Positions 8,622-17,959 of a DNA stretch of 64,000 bases are shown here, one piece after another. The notes below the pieces were generated by a model that was not told the origin of the DNA, ran no database searches, and worked only from the letters and a program-made list of their open reading frames with translations. Position numbers and translations under genes: made by a program. This DNA is from CAWHJN01 sp963829705 (lineage in GTDB: Bacteria; Bacteroidota; Rhodothermia; Rhodothermales; BA12), in NCBI GenBank assembly GCA_963829705.1, contig CAWHJN010000005.1:1488001-1552000 (forward strand). The letters are read 5' to 3'. The stretch's first letter is position 1. The number at the start of each line of letters is the position of its first letter.

Positions 8622-9809
8622 TTATTCCTGCGTCTGCTTCAGCGTCTCGACGGCTTCGGCGGCGCCTGGGATGCCGCTCTCGGCGAGGCCGTATTCTTTG
8701 GGGAGCTCATCCGCGAAGCGCTCGAAGGCCATGTAGCTCGAAATCGTGAGCGAGCGCGGGTCGAGTTCCTCGCCGAAGCGGTCGAGCAGGGCCGACTGCT
8801 TGCCCATCGGAAAGCGCACCTCGGAGGTCTGGCTGTCGCGCGCGGGACGGCTTTCGCGGCTCCACTCGCGCCGGAGATACTCGTCGTCCTCCGGCTCGCG
8901 GTCGTAGATAACCTGGAGGACACCGGGGAATTTCAGCTCGAACTCGCCTGCTTGCCTGCTCTTTTTGAGGATCTCGTCGCGCTCGGCGGGGAAGCGGTTC
9001 TGCTGCTGCCGGCCTCCCAGCCCGCGCGGCTGCCCCAGGCCATTTTCGGGCGGCAGCAGGTACAGGTGGAAGCCGTTGTCTTCGAGGGTGCCCGCGACGA
9101 GCGAGCGCATGAGGTGGCGGAACGAGCCCTCGTAAGCACGGCGGCGGTTGGCCTGCCAGCGCGCCGCCTCGGCACCATCGGCCGGGGTCATCTCCTCGTA
9201 GAGCGGCTCACCGTTGAAAAAGTTGTAGTTGGACTGCGCCTCGAAATCCGTCAGCACGTAGCGTGCGCGGTAGCCCAGCGCCTTGTTTTCGATGATGAGA
9301 GGCTCCGATGCCGTCGCTTTCAGCGTGCCCATCCGCTCCGAGAAATCGAGCACGTACGGGTTCTGGATCTCCGTCTCGCGGGCGTTCGCGGACTCGCCCA
9401 GAAAGCGCGTCTTGAACCGTTCGTAGCGCTTCTGCCACTTCTCGTCGCGCTCGGCCTCGACGGTCACCTCGCCCACCGACACGCTCGACTTTTTCAGCCG
9501 GAAGTCGTGCGTCTGCGTCTCACCGGGTTTCCGTAGCACGAGGTCTTTCGCCTCGGGTGCATAGCCGATGACCGACACGACGAGCCGCTGCGCGCCGATA
9601 GGCACGACGAGCGTGTACCGCCCCTCGGCATTGGTCGTCGTACCGCGCTGCGAGTTGGCGATGAAGACGTTGGCGTTTTCGAGCGGCTGCCTGTCGGGGC
9701 CGGTGATGGTGCCGGTAAGCGTGACGGTGGCGGGCTGAGCGGCGAGGGGCAGCGCGGCGAAAAAGGCGAAGAACACAACGGCGACGAGCCGTGAAGAGAC
9801 GGTGGGCAT
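8622..9809 (-). CDS. Secreted carboxypeptidase-regulatory-like domain protein
   Basis: 395 residues from the ATG at 9809. I chose this start because a signal peptide follows at once (VAVVFFAFFAALPLAAQ), while the 76 codons upstream overlap the promoter side of the SemiSWEET gene and lack bias. Residues ~24-105 form a carboxypeptidase-regulatory-like/CnaB-type beta domain (TLTGTITGPDRQPLENANV, then GRYTLVVPIG and VSVIGY). The remaining ~290 residues match the pattern of Bacteroidota proteins in which this domain precedes a large envelope domain. Such proteins are exported and outer-membrane associated, function unknown. Its stop is 10 bp from the end of the aldo/keto reductase gene. Confidence 0.75.
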   Translation of the reverse strand: MPTVSSRLVAVVFFAFFAALPLAAQPATVTLTGTITGPDRQPLENANVFIANSQRGTTTNAEGRYTLVVPIGAQRLVVSVIGYAPEAKDLVLRKPGETQTHDFRLKKSSVSVGEVTVEAERDEKWQKRYERFKTRFLGESANARETEIQNPYVLDFSERMGTLKATASEPLIIENKALGYRARYVLTDFEAQSNYNFFNGEPLYEEMTPADGAEAARWQANRRRAYEGSFRHLMRSLVAGTLEDNGFHLYLLPPENGLGQPRGLGGRQQQNRFPAERDEILKKSRQAGEFELKFPGVLQVIYDREPEDDEYLRREWSRESRPARDSQTSEVRFPMGKQSALLDRFGEELDPRSLTISSYMAFERFADELPKEYGLAESGIPGAAEAVETLKQTQE

Positions 9810-9897
9810 GGCGTAAAAAAAGGAACCTCGGGATAGACTAACGATGAGAGGGGGCGGTTCGTCTCTTTTGCTTCCAGCGTTTTCCTTCATCGTGCAC

Positions 9898-10176
9898 ATG
9901 GACTTTACCGAGCTTCTCGGCTTTGCCGCTGCTTTTTGCACCACGGTCGCGTACCTGCCGCAGGTCGTCAAAAACTGGCGCACGCAGTCGGCGGGGGATC
10001 TGTCGTTTCTGACGTTCACGACGCTCAACGTGGGCATCGTGCTGTGGCTCGTCTACGGCGTGATGGTCGAAAGCATGCCCATCATCCTCGCTAACGTTTT
10101 CACCTTCATCCTCACAGGGGCCAACCTCGTGCAGATGATCCGCTACCGCAACGCCGATGTGCCTGTGCAGCCGTAA
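9898..10176 (+). CDS. SemiSWEET sugar transporter (PQ-loop, 3 TM)
   Basis: 92 residues from the ATG at 9898, the usual SemiSWEET size. An 18-codon longer start at 9844 is possible but adds residues not seen in the family. One triple-helix bundle is visible: FTELLGFAAAFCTTVAYLPQV (TM1 with the PQ motif), LSFLTFTTLNVGIVLWLVYG (TM2) and IILANVFTFILTGANLVQM (TM3). Known members are homodimeric and let mono- or disaccharides pass down their gradient across the inner membrane. It overlaps the next gene by 20 bp, suggesting coupled expression with the esterase lipoprotein. Confidence 0.9.
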   Translation: MDFTELLGFAAAFCTTVAYLPQVVKNWRTQSAGDLSFLTFTTLNVGIVLWLVYGVMVESMPIILANVFTFILTGANLVQMIRYRNADVPVQP

Positions 10177-11044
10177 CGCCTCTCCTTCTCGCTTGCTATT
10201 CGGCTGTCTCCTGGCCGTGCTGTTCGCGGCGTGCGCGACCTCCCGGGACGCTGTAAACGGCTCGGAAGGATACCGGCGCGTGGCCCTGCCGACGGGGGCC
10301 GACAGCGCGGAGACGGCCCGGCGCGTGGCCAGCATCGAGGCGCTGCCGACCGAAGGGTTTGCCGCAGATACGTTCCGCGCATCCAACGGCGTCACACTGC
10401 GCTACCGGTTGCTGCCGCCGGTAAACGCACAGCCGGGCACGCGCTATCCGCTCGTCATCGTCTTCCACGGAGCGGGGGAGATCGGGACGGACAATGAAAA
10501 ACACCTCGACCGCTTTCCGCTCGCCTGGTCGCGCCCCGACATTCGTGCTCGCTACCCCGCGTACGTGCTCGTCCCACAGATGCCCGCCCGATCTGCCGTG
10601 TACAACGGCCCGGCCGGAACGCCCGGCCGCCAGTCGGAAGCCGCGCCGCCGCTCTACGCCGCGCTCGACCTCATCGACCACGTGCGTGCCACGTTACCTG
10701 TCGATGCGGCGCGCATCTACGCGCTCGGCTTCTCGATGGGAGCTTCGACGACGTGGAACGCCGTCGGCCTGAGGCCTGACCTGTTCGCCGCCGCCATCCC
10801 CATTTCCGGCGTGCCCAACCCCCGGCTCGTGGACACCGTCGCTCGGACGCCCCTGTGGATCGTGCACGGCAATGCGGATACGGCCAATCCCATCGACCAG
10901 GACCGCGAGATGTATGCGCTTTTGCGGCAGCATCCTGAGGCGCGCGTGCGCTTCTGGGAATTCGAGAAGCTGTGGCACGCCGTCCCGCCGTCGCTGCTGG
11001 CCAGCGATGAGTTTGCCGAGTGGCTGTTTGCGCACCGGAAATAG
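10157..11044 (+). CDS. Alpha/beta-hydrolase (esterase/prolyl oligopeptidase-like) lipoprotein
   Basis: 295 residues. The N-terminus has a lipobox (VLFAAC, Cys26), so it is predicted to be an envelope lipoprotein. The alpha/beta-hydrolase fold shows PLVIVFHGAGE (oxyanion region), nucleophile elbow GFSMGAS with Ser193, WIVHGNADTANP (acid residue) and KLWHAVP (catalytic His). It resembles the feruloyl-esterase-like or dienelactone hydrolase-like secreted esterases found near sugar uptake genes, but the substrate is not assignable. It overlaps the SemiSWEET gene by 20 bp, and the pair could hydrolyse and import a glycoside or ester. The stop is 6 bp from the convergent DUF1905 gene. Confidence 0.8.
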   Translation: MCLCSRNASPSRLLFGCLLAVLFAACATSRDAVNGSEGYRRVALPTGADSAETARRVASIEALPTEGFAADTFRASNGVTLRYRLLPPVNAQPGTRYPLVIVFHGAGEIGTDNEKHLDRFPLAWSRPDIRARYPAYVLVPQMPARSAVYNGPAGTPGRQSEAAPPLYAALDLIDHVRATLPVDAARIYALGFSMGASTTWNAVGLRPDLFAAAIPISGVPNPRLVDTVARTPLWIVHGNADTANPIDQDREMYALLRQHPEARVRFWEFEKLWHAVPPSLLASDEFAEWLFAHRK

Positions 11045-11050
11045 CGACGT

Positions 11051-11551
11051 TCAGCGCTCTCCGTGAAGGTCGCCGTAGAGCGTGAAGGTGCGGAGCTTGT
11101 AGGCGAGTTCATAAGCCCGTTTGACACGTGTCTCCGAGCGCTTGGCGCCGGTGACGTACGAGGCGAGCGAGCGCTGCCGGCCCGGGGTGAACGAGAAGAA
11201 GCGCGCGGCCGCCTCTTGGTCTTCTTCCAGCACGGCCTCGAATTCCTCGCCCAACTCGATGCGGTCGGGGTCGGGATCGGGGCGGATCGTCACCTCGACG
11301 AGGTCACCGAGATGGAGGCCGAGGTCACGGCGCAGGGCCTGCCCGAGCAGGATGAAGCGCTCGCCGTCGTGGCGTCCCTGCACGGCGCGGCGCACATCGT
11401 GGCCGTTGAGCGTGCAGACGAGGCGCGTGATGCCTTGTTCGAGCAGCGCCTCCGACACGTCCTGCGGGAGTGGGAGGTAGTGCATCTTCATGCCCGACTC
11501 CTGCCGGAGCACGGGTGAGGGAAATGCGAAGGCCGTCGCGCCGTCCGTCAC
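11051..11551 (-). CDS. DUF1905 / YdeI (OmpD-associated) family protein
   Basis: 166 residues. The start is a GTG that overlaps the TGA of the upstream ATPase gene (GTGA), a typical coupled start. The N-terminal ~90 residues form a DUF1905-like small beta barrel (HYLPLPQDVSEALL, RLVCTLNGHDVRRAV, LLGQALRRDLGLHLGDLVEV). The C-terminal part carries the YdeI helical motif (RQRSLASYVTGAKRSETRVKRA). An ATG 20 codons downstream is the alternative start. Family members have been linked to protection against small peptides, but the molecular role is unclear. Cytosolic. Confidence 0.75.
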   Translation of the reverse strand: MTDGATAFAFPSPVLRQESGMKMHYLPLPQDVSEALLEQGITRLVCTLNGHDVRRAVQGRHDGERFILLGQALRRDLGLHLGDLVEVTIRPDPDPDRIELGEEFEAVLEEDQEAAARFFSFTPGRQRSLASYVTGAKRSETRVKRAYELAYKLRTFTLYGDLHGER

Positions 11552-13230
11552 CGCTTGGCCCGGTTGTCGAACAGGCTGGTGATAGAGGCCATGCTGTGGC
11601 CATTGGCGGCGCTGCCCGTTTTCATGGCGGCGTAGAAATCCGCGTCGTAGGAGCGCGTGCGGACGACGATGGGCATCGGCATCGCGTGGCCGAGCACGAG
11701 GGCCTGTTGCTTGGAATCGAGCGAGGCGAGGATCGAGCGCAGCGCCGACGCGCCCGCGTGGCCGACGAGCGCGGCGGCGATGTCTTTCTCGTCCGACAGC
11801 TGCGCCACGAACTTGGTCCCGATCTGGCTCAACACCTCGTCGTCGATGGCGCTCGGGCGCTGGTCCACCACGAGCAGGGACACGAAGTACTTCCGCATCT
11901 CGCGGGCGATCTTGCCGAAGGGCGTCTCGCGTGCCACGCCGGGCGCAAGGAATTTGTGCGCCTCCTCGATGGTGATGAGGAGCTGGTTGGGCTTGTCCGC
12001 CGGGTTGTCCGTCCGCAGGTACGTGTTGGCCATCTCCTCGTATTCCGCCCGCAGCCGCCGCGTGATGACGTTGGCGACGAGCAGGTACACGTCGAGCGAA
12101 TTGTACCTGCCGAACTCGAATACAATCGACTTGCCCTGCTTGATGAAATCGAGCATCTCACGCACCAGGTCGCGCTTGCCCTTCGACGCTTCGAGGCTGA
12201 AAAAGCTGTGGCGCTCGTAGTTGCTGAGTTTGCGCCGGAGCGCGTCGAGCGACATCACGTGTGCGCCGCACTGGTCGGCGATCTCCTGGAGCGCGTCCTG
12301 GCCGTCGGCTTTTAGCAGCGTCGTGAGCCACGCATTTCGGTAGCGGCGGAAGAGCAAGCGGCTCGACTCGGCGGCGGTTTCGGTGAGGTTGAGCGTCTGC
12401 TGGAGCGGCAGGATGTCCTCGGGCTCGATCTGGTCGGCGTAGAGAAACGCTTCGAGGTCGACGGGTGCGCCGCGCCTGCGGGTGGATTCGGCGTCGAGCG
12501 ACACCATCACCACCTTCGACCCGAACAGCTGCCGCAGCCCTTTGACGCTCTCGTTGACGCCGTTGTCGTTCTCCTTGGTGCCCTTCCACCCGTACTCCGA
12601 GTGCATATCGAAGACGAGGTTGACGGCCTGCCCCGTTTTGATCGCACCCGCGAGCAGAATCCGGGTGATGAACGTCTTGCCCGTACCCGTTTTGCCGAAA
12701 ACGGCGCTCGACCGCTCGACGAAACGTTTGAGATCGAGCGCGACGGGCACGCCGTCCATGCCGAGCGGCTCGCCGATGGTGAAGTAGCGCGCGGCGTCGT
12801 TGTGCTCGCTGCCGAAGATGCGCGCCACGTCCTCGTCGGTGGCTTTGGCGACGGGCGAGAAGTGCGCCGGGACGGTTTTGACGGGGCGCGGCGGCTCGTC
12901 GTTCAACTCGGCCCGTACGCGGTCGCTGGGCAGCATCAGCATGGGCTTGAGCGCAATCGTCGCGTAGGTGCTCATGCCCTGCATCACCCGGCGGAGCAGC
13001 GGCGCGTCGGGCGGAGGCGGGTAGAGGAGGATGCCCTCATTAGCCGCGTCGATGGTGACGTCGGTGATGAGGCAGAAAAAGTCGAACTGCGCACCCTGCA
13101 CGACGGCAAACGTGCCTGCGACGATTTCCTCGATGGGGTGATCGGCATCGAGCTTCATCTCGACGCCGCCCGTCAGCGAGCCGTGCGTGATGACGCCGAG
13201 CGTGTCGGGCCGGGTAGAGGAGAAGGTCAT
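11548..13230 (-). CDS. HerA-like DNA-translocating ATPase (HAS-barrel, DUF87)
   Basis: 560 residues. An N-terminal HAS-barrel-like beta region (residues ~1-110) precedes a RecA-like ATPase of the FtsK-HerA superfamily. Walker A is GKTGTGKT at residues 179-186, LVFDMHSEYGW follows it, Walker B is LLITIEEAHKFL, and the HerA sensor region is SLLVVDQRPSAIDDEVLSQIGTK. Known HerA proteins form hexamers; archaeal ones act with NurA nuclease in DNA end resection, and bacterial ones also with SIR2 or DUF4297 partners in phage defence. No NurA, SIR2 or nuclease gene lies next to it. The only coupled partner is the DUF1905 gene, so a defence role is not supported here. Confidence 0.82.
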   Translation of the reverse strand: MTFSSTRPDTLGVITHGSLTGGVEMKLDADHPIEEIVAGTFAVVQGAQFDFFCLITDVTIDAANEGILLYPPPPDAPLLRRVMQGMSTYATIALKPMLMLPSDRVRAELNDEPPRPVKTVPAHFSPVAKATDEDVARIFGSEHNDAARYFTIGEPLGMDGVPVALDLKRFVERSSAVFGKTGTGKTFITRILLAGAIKTGQAVNLVFDMHSEYGWKGTKENDNGVNESVKGLRQLFGSKVVMVSLDAESTRRRGAPVDLEAFLYADQIEPEDILPLQQTLNLTETAAESSRLLFRRYRNAWLTTLLKADGQDALQEIADQCGAHVMSLDALRRKLSNYERHSFFSLEASKGKRDLVREMLDFIKQGKSIVFEFGRYNSLDVYLLVANVITRRLRAEYEEMANTYLRTDNPADKPNQLLITIEEAHKFLAPGVARETPFGKIAREMRKYFVSLLVVDQRPSAIDDEVLSQIGTKFVAQLSDEKDIAAALVGHAGASALRSILASLDSKQQALVLGHAMPMPIVVRTRSYDADFYAAMKTGSAANGHSMASITSLFDNRAKR

Positions 13231-13379
13231 GCGCCGCGCAGTGGGTTACGTCTGGGCGAAAGGTACTGCGCGAACGGCGCGTGGCATCCGTTCCGAAATC
13301 TCATCATCACACAGCGCGCGGCCCCCCACAACTCCAGTCTGCCTTCGTGGCTACCACATCCGCGTTCCCACTTCCACCG

Positions 13380-13595
13380 TCAAGGCTTCACGATGCGCGA
13401 CGGCGCTTTCGTCTCGCCCGCGGCATCGACGGCTTTCTCCGCCAGCAGGCCCGCGATCACGACGGTCACGACCTCGGCCAGGATGCTGAAGAAGAAGTTC
13501 TTGAACACGAAGCGGACGGCGCGGGGCAGGAGCAAAAACAGGCCGGCGCCGCCGAGGAGGCCGAACAGCCAGCGGGAAAGGGGGTCGCGGTTCAT
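13380..13595 (-). CDS. Small membrane protein, unknown function
   Basis: 71 residues from the ATG at 13595. It has a hydrophobic helix at ~9-23 (WLFGLLGGAGLFLLLP) and another at ~33-52 (FFFSILAEVVTVVIAGLL), then a charged tail. It sits alone between the DUF389 gene and the HerA-like ATPase gene, on the same strand as both. No family recognised. High third-position GC in this frame supports coding. Confidence 0.55.
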   Translation of the reverse strand: MNRDPLSRWLFGLLGGAGLFLLLPRAVRFVFKNFFFSILAEVVTVVIAGLLAEKAVDAAGETKAPSRIVKP

Positions 13596-13702
13596 AAGGG
13601 GAGAGCAGGGCTTAAACAAAGCTCCAAAGTAGCACGGGGCGTGCATGGGTGGCGATAACGTTTCCGCAACGAAGCCCTGCGGCGCAAGGGGATCGCCGTG
13701 TT

Positions 13703-15403
13703 TCAGGGCGCAGGGGCGAGGCTCCGCGTGGAGAAGCGCGCCCCCAGTGCCGACGCGTCTATGGAATCCACACGGAGTTGAGCGGGCGGCACGCGGCGCA
13801 GGTTCAGCCGGTGCCGCACCGAGTCCACGGCGGCGGTGGGGCCGGAGAGCGTGGCGACGAGGCGTGGGTACCGCCGCAGCGACTGCGCGACGCGGTCGAT
13901 GTCGGCGTCGGTGGGGCGGGCCGTGTTCAGCCGGAGGCGGGGCAGCGCCACGTAGCGCAGCGTCGCGTGGAGGGGCTGGCTGGCGAACGACTTCTCGAAC
14001 TGCCGTGCCACGATGGCCTCGGCATCCGCCGACAGCGGGCGCGGGGCGGTGTAGACGACGCCCACGCCGAGCGTATCGGAGGTGCCGATCTCGACCGTCG
14101 CGTCGAGTGCGTGCACGCTGTCGGGCAGCGCGAGCGCGTCGAGTGCGGCGACGAGGCGGCTCCGCAGGAAGCGCAGCATGTCCGGCACCTCGGGCGCGGC
14201 CACTGTCTGCGCTGCCGTGGCGTCCGACGCCAGCGGGCGGGGGCCGAACATCTCGGCGATATGCTCGATGTCCTCGCCTGCCGCCGGGATCTGTTCGAGC
14301 ACCAGCCGGATGGGCTCGCCAGCCTCTGCTGATGCCAGGCGCTCGAACTCGGAACGGGCCTCGTCGCCGTACCACTCCGCCGTGGCGATGCGCGCGATGA
14401 CGCGCGTGGGCGTGGCGTCGAGAAACGTCTGACGCGAGAGGATGGACGAGCGCCCCGGCTGGTTGAAGACCGTCACGGCCTCCGCCACTGCCCGCTCGAT
14501 GCGCGTCTCGCGCACGATCTGACTCAGCGACGTGCTCAGCGGAAAGCCGACGAGCACGACGAAGCCGAAGGCCAGTCCGAGGCGCGCCAGCGGGGAATCG
14601 AGCATCCCGATGGAGCGCACGAGCGGCTTGACGTCGAGCCACGCCGCGAGGCCCTGGTAGCTGGCCGTCGTGTGCCACTGCCGGGCCGCCTTCACCACGT
14701 TGGGCCGCTGCATCCCGACGAGCAGGAACAGCGCCATGCCGCTCAGGACGATGCCGCCGAGGTTGGCCCCGAAGAGCAGCAGGCTCCCGTGGATGAGCGC
14801 GGCGTCCCAGCCCACGCCGATGCCGAAGCCCGCCACACTCAGCGGTGGCACGAGTGCCACCGAGATGGCCACGCCCGGCACGGCCGCTGACAGGCGGGTA
14901 CGCCGGGCGACGGTCACGACGGCTCCCGCCAGGCCCGAGAAAACCGCGATGGCGAGGTCGAGCGTCGTCGGGCGCGTGCGGGAGAGGATCTCGGGTGTGA
15001 CCGTGTGGAACGGCAGCAGCGCCGTCAGGAGCGCCGCCGATAGCACCACGCCCATCATGCTGAGGGTGATGACGATGAGCATCTGCACCGCCAGCCGCCC
15101 ATCGCCCACGGCCAGCGCCATCGTCAGCCCGATGATGGGCGAGAGCAGTGGCGCGATGAGCATGGCCCCGATGACGACGGCAGCGGAGTTCAGCGCCAGC
15201 CCGAGCGTGGCGATCGCGCCGGAGAGCAGCAGCACCATCCAGTAGGGCAGCCCCACCTCGGTGGCCGCCTGCGCGGCGTCGCGGAAGATCGCCGGGCGGT
15301 CCCAGCGCTGCACGCCGAGTTTCTCCGCCGTCGCGGTTTCTTCGTCATGGTCTTCTTCGTGCTCCTCCTCGACTTCAGGAACGTCTTTCGGGGCGGCTTC
15401 CAC
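13703..15403 (-). CDS. DUF389 (TIGR00341-type) multispanning membrane protein
   Basis: 566 residues with a GTG start. An acidic N-terminal tail (EVEEEHEEDHDEE, 10-22) precedes a DUF389 membrane core (~50-230) with its conserved NSAAVVIGAMLIAPLLSPI, a later GVAISVALVPPLSVAGFGIG, and GANLGGIVLSGMALFL. Then comes one more helix (LGLAFGFVVLVGFPLSTSL) and a ~260-residue soluble C-terminal domain. DUF389 proteins are inner-membrane proteins without settled function; a transport role has been suggested. It is followed 70 bp away, on the same strand, by nothing coupled, so it is probably its own unit. Confidence 0.87.
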   Translation of the reverse strand: MEAAPKDVPEVEEEHEEDHDEETATAEKLGVQRWDRPAIFRDAAQAATEVGLPYWMVLLLSGAIATLGLALNSAAVVIGAMLIAPLLSPIIGLTMALAVGDGRLAVQMLIVITLSMMGVVLSAALLTALLPFHTVTPEILSRTRPTTLDLAIAVFSGLAGAVVTVARRTRLSAAVPGVAISVALVPPLSVAGFGIGVGWDAALIHGSLLLFGANLGGIVLSGMALFLLVGMQRPNVVKAARQWHTTASYQGLAAWLDVKPLVRSIGMLDSPLARLGLAFGFVVLVGFPLSTSLSQIVRETRIERAVAEAVTVFNQPGRSSILSRQTFLDATPTRVIARIATAEWYGDEARSEFERLASAEAGEPIRLVLEQIPAAGEDIEHIAEMFGPRPLASDATAAQTVAAPEVPDMLRFLRSRLVAALDALALPDSVHALDATVEIGTSDTLGVGVVYTAPRPLSADAEAIVARQFEKSFASQPLHATLRYVALPRLRLNTARPTDADIDRVAQSLRRYPRLVATLSGPTAAVDSVRHRLNLRRVPPAQLRVDSIDASALGARFSTRSLAPAP

Positions 15404-15472
15404 AGGGGCGATGGGCAGGTGCGGACTGGAAAACTACGAACAAGGAGATGGCCGCGCGCCGCGTGGCGCGGC

Positions 15473-16753
15473 TCACAACTGCGAGCGGATGGGGCGGACG
15501 ATGACCTCGGCGAAGCGCTCGCGGAACGGCCGGTTTTCCCACATCTCGAGCGTGTACTCCTGGCTGCGGGCGAGGTCGGCTTCGAAAAGCTGCTCCATCG
15601 ACCGGGCGAAGGCGTCGTCGTAGACGTTGAGGCTGGCTTCGTCGTTGAGTTCGAACGAGCGGATGTCGAAGTTCGTCGAGCCGACGGAGACGAGGTGGGT
15701 GTCGATGATGAGGACTTTGTTGTGCATCATCGTCGGGGTGAACTCGTGGATCTCGATCCCCGCGCGCAGCAGGTCGCCCCACAGCTTCCGCGACGCGAAC
15801 CGGACCGTCTCGGCGTCGATGTGCTCGCCGGGCACGAGCACGCGCACGCGCACGCCGCGCTTCTGAGCCGCGACGAGCGCTTCGATCACGAGCGGATCGG
15901 GCACGAAATACGCCGCTTCAAGGTCGATGCTGCGGGTGGCCGAGGCCAGCGCCATGAGGTACATCAGGCGCATGTTGGCGTTGCCGCCACCGGGCGATGA
16001 GGTGAACATCTGCGCGTCGAATGTGCCCGCAGAGTCGAGCGGCGGGAAAAACGCCGCGCCGTGGAGCACCTCGCCGCTCACCTTGACCCAGTTGTCGAGA
16101 AACGCGGCTTGCATCTGCGCCACGACAGGCCCCTCGACGCGGAAGTGCACGTCGCGCCAGTGGTCGGGGTCCTGCGCGTCGCCGCGCCACGGATCGGCGA
16201 TGCCGACGCCGCCAGTGAAGCCCACGCGTCCGTCGACGACGAGCAGCTTGCGGTGCGTGCGGTTGTTCATGCGGTCGAGCGCGTACCAACTCAGCGGGTG
16301 GTAGCGTTGGACGTGAACGCCCGCCCTCTCCATCTCCTCGATCAGGACCTCGTCCATCTTCAAGCTTCCCGCCCAGTCGAGCATCACGTAGACGCGCACC
16401 CCGGCGCGGGCGCGGGCGGCGAGCGAATCGGAGAAGACCTGCCCGATGGCTCCCGACCAGTAGATGTACGTCTCGAACGTGATGGTCTCGCGCGCCGCCG
16501 CGATGGCGTCCAGCATGGCCGGGAAGATCTCCGCGCCGTTGTTGAGCACCTCGACGTGGTTGCTCGGCACGATGGTGGGGCCGAGCAGCACGCTCATCTC
16601 GCGCCGGAACTGCGGATCGGTGGAGTCGTGGAGGTGGGCGATACGCCGCTCGATCTGCTTTTCTGGGCCGAAAAAATTCAGCGCCACGAGCAGCACGACG
16701 ACCGTGGCGACGATGGTGGGCAGGACGACGCGGAAAAAGCGGCGTTTGGTCAC
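15473..16753 (-). CDS. Cardiolipin synthase-like phospholipase D family enzyme
   Basis: 426 residues, GTG start. One N-terminal membrane anchor (residues 9-26, VVLPTIVATVVVLLVALNFF) precedes two phospholipase D domains with both HKD motifs: HRKLLVVDGRVGFTGG and HNKVLIIDTHLVSVGSTNFD. The architecture and spacing are those of bacterial cardiolipin synthases, which condense two phosphatidylglycerols or transfer phosphatidyl groups at the inner membrane. ClsA usually has two membrane helices; only one is clear here, so a ClsB/C-like enzyme is equally possible. Confidence 0.85.
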   Translation of the reverse strand: MTKRRFFRVVLPTIVATVVVLLVALNFFGPEKQIERRIAHLHDSTDPQFRREMSVLLGPTIVPSNHVEVLNNGAEIFPAMLDAIAAARETITFETYIYWSGAIGQVFSDSLAARARAGVRVYVMLDWAGSLKMDEVLIEEMERAGVHVQRYHPLSWYALDRMNNRTHRKLLVVDGRVGFTGGVGIADPWRGDAQDPDHWRDVHFRVEGPVVAQMQAAFLDNWVKVSGEVLHGAAFFPPLDSAGTFDAQMFTSSPGGGNANMRLMYLMALASATRSIDLEAAYFVPDPLVIEALVAAQKRGVRVRVLVPGEHIDAETVRFASRKLWGDLLRAGIEIHEFTPTMMHNKVLIIDTHLVSVGSTNFDIRSFELNDEASLNVYDDAFARSMEQLFEADLARSQEYTLEMWENRPFRERFAEVIVRPIRSQL

Positions 16754-16841
16754 GGCAATTGGGTTGAGAACGGAGGCGAAGAGTACGCCCTGAGAAGGGG
16801 ACGCCGTGTGCGTTCTGTCCGGAAAAATCCCCTGCGCCGCG

Positions 16842-17918
16842 TCAGGCAGCGTCCGCCCGCACGGCGAGTTGCCCGCACGCAGCGTCGATGTCCTGCCCCC
16901 GGCTGCGCCGCACCGTCACGGTCGTGCCTTTCGAGACGAGCACGCGGATAAAGGCGTCGAGCGTCTTCTCGTCGGTCGGTTGGAAAGGCAGGCCCTCGAC
17001 GGGGTTGTACATGATGAGGTTGACTTTCGACGGCACCCACCGCGCGACCTCCGCCAGCGCACGCGCGTCGGCGGCGCTGTCGTTGAAGCCTTTGAACATG
17101 CAGTACTCGTACGTCACCTCCGTGCCCGTCTGCGTGTGGAAGTGCGTGATGGCCTCGCGCAGGGCCGTCAGGTCGGTGGCCTCCGACCGGTTGACGGGCA
17201 TGATGGACGAGCGCTTCTCGTCGAACGGCGCGTGCAGCGACACGGCGAGGCGGAAGCGGACCTTTTTGTCGCCCAGTTCGCGGATGCGCTTCGCCAGCCC
17301 GACCGTCGAAACCGTGACGCGCTTGGCGCCGAGGCCGAAGCCGTCGGGCGAGAGCAGCACGTCGGTGGCCTGGAGCACGGCGGCAGGGTTGAGCAGCGGC
17401 TCGCCCATGCCCATGAACACGACATTGGAGATGCCTTTGCCAAAGTGCTCGCGGGCGATCTCGTCCATGATCCGCACCTGATCGGCGATTTCACCTGCGG
17501 CGAGGTTCTGGCGGAAGCCCATCGTGCCCGTGGCGCAGAACGTGCAGCCCATCGCGCAGCCCACCTGGCTCGACACGCAGACCGTCAGCCGTCGGGCATC
17601 GCCGCCGGGCATGAAATCGGGGATGAGCACGGTTTCCACCTGCCGCCCCGAGGCGAGCGTGAGCAGCGCCTTGAGCGTGCGGTCGGTCGCCTGCTGAAGC
17701 TGCGCGAGGACCGGTCCGTCGAGCGTGGCGGTGCGGGCGAGGGTTTCCCGGAACGCCTGCGGCAGGTCCGTCATCTCCTCGAATGTGCGGACGCGCTTGA
17801 GCCACAGCCACCGAAAAAGCTGCCGCCCCCGGAATCGCGGCTGCCCGTGCGCCTGCACGAACGCTTCGAGTTCGGCGAGGCTGAGGTGGGTGAGGTTGGT
17901 TTTCGAGGCGGTTTCCAT
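16842..17918 (-). CDS. rlmN: Dual-specificity 23S rRNA/tRNA adenine-C2 methyltransferase RlmN
   Basis: 358 residues from the ATG at 17918; the longer frame to 18020 runs into intergenic repeat sequence and adds nothing family-like. It is a radical SAM enzyme that methylates A2503 of 23S rRNA and A37 of some tRNAs. Seen: the N-terminal HTH-like accessory domain (FRGRQLFRWLW), the [4Fe-4S] motif CAMGCTFC (Cys121, Cys125, Cys128), NVVFMGMGEPLLN, SLHAPFDEKRSSIMPVNR, GFNDSAADARALA, and NLIMYNPVEG. A conserved C-terminal VRRSRGQDIDAACGQL supplies the mechanistic Cys. Divergent from the transporter at 18074. Confidence 0.95.
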   Translation of the reverse strand: METASKTNLTHLSLAELEAFVQAHGQPRFRGRQLFRWLWLKRVRTFEEMTDLPQAFRETLARTATLDGPVLAQLQQATDRTLKALLTLASGRQVETVLIPDFMPGGDARRLTVCVSSQVGCAMGCTFCATGTMGFRQNLAAGEIADQVRIMDEIAREHFGKGISNVVFMGMGEPLLNPAAVLQATDVLLSPDGFGLGAKRVTVSTVGLAKRIRELGDKKVRFRLAVSLHAPFDEKRSSIMPVNRSEATDLTALREAITHFHTQTGTEVTYEYCMFKGFNDSAADARALAEVARWVPSKVNLIMYNPVEGLPFQPTDEKTLDAFIRVLVSKGTTVTVRRSRGQDIDAACGQLAVRADAA

Positions 17919-17959
17919 GCGGCGCTGAACGCGGCGGAGGGCGGGCGGGTTGCCCTGGA

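Noticed and set aside
11548..13230. Anti-phage HerA defence system
   Set aside because: No SIR2, NurA or nuclease partner is adjacent; the coupled gene is DUF1905. Kept as HerA-like ATPase only.
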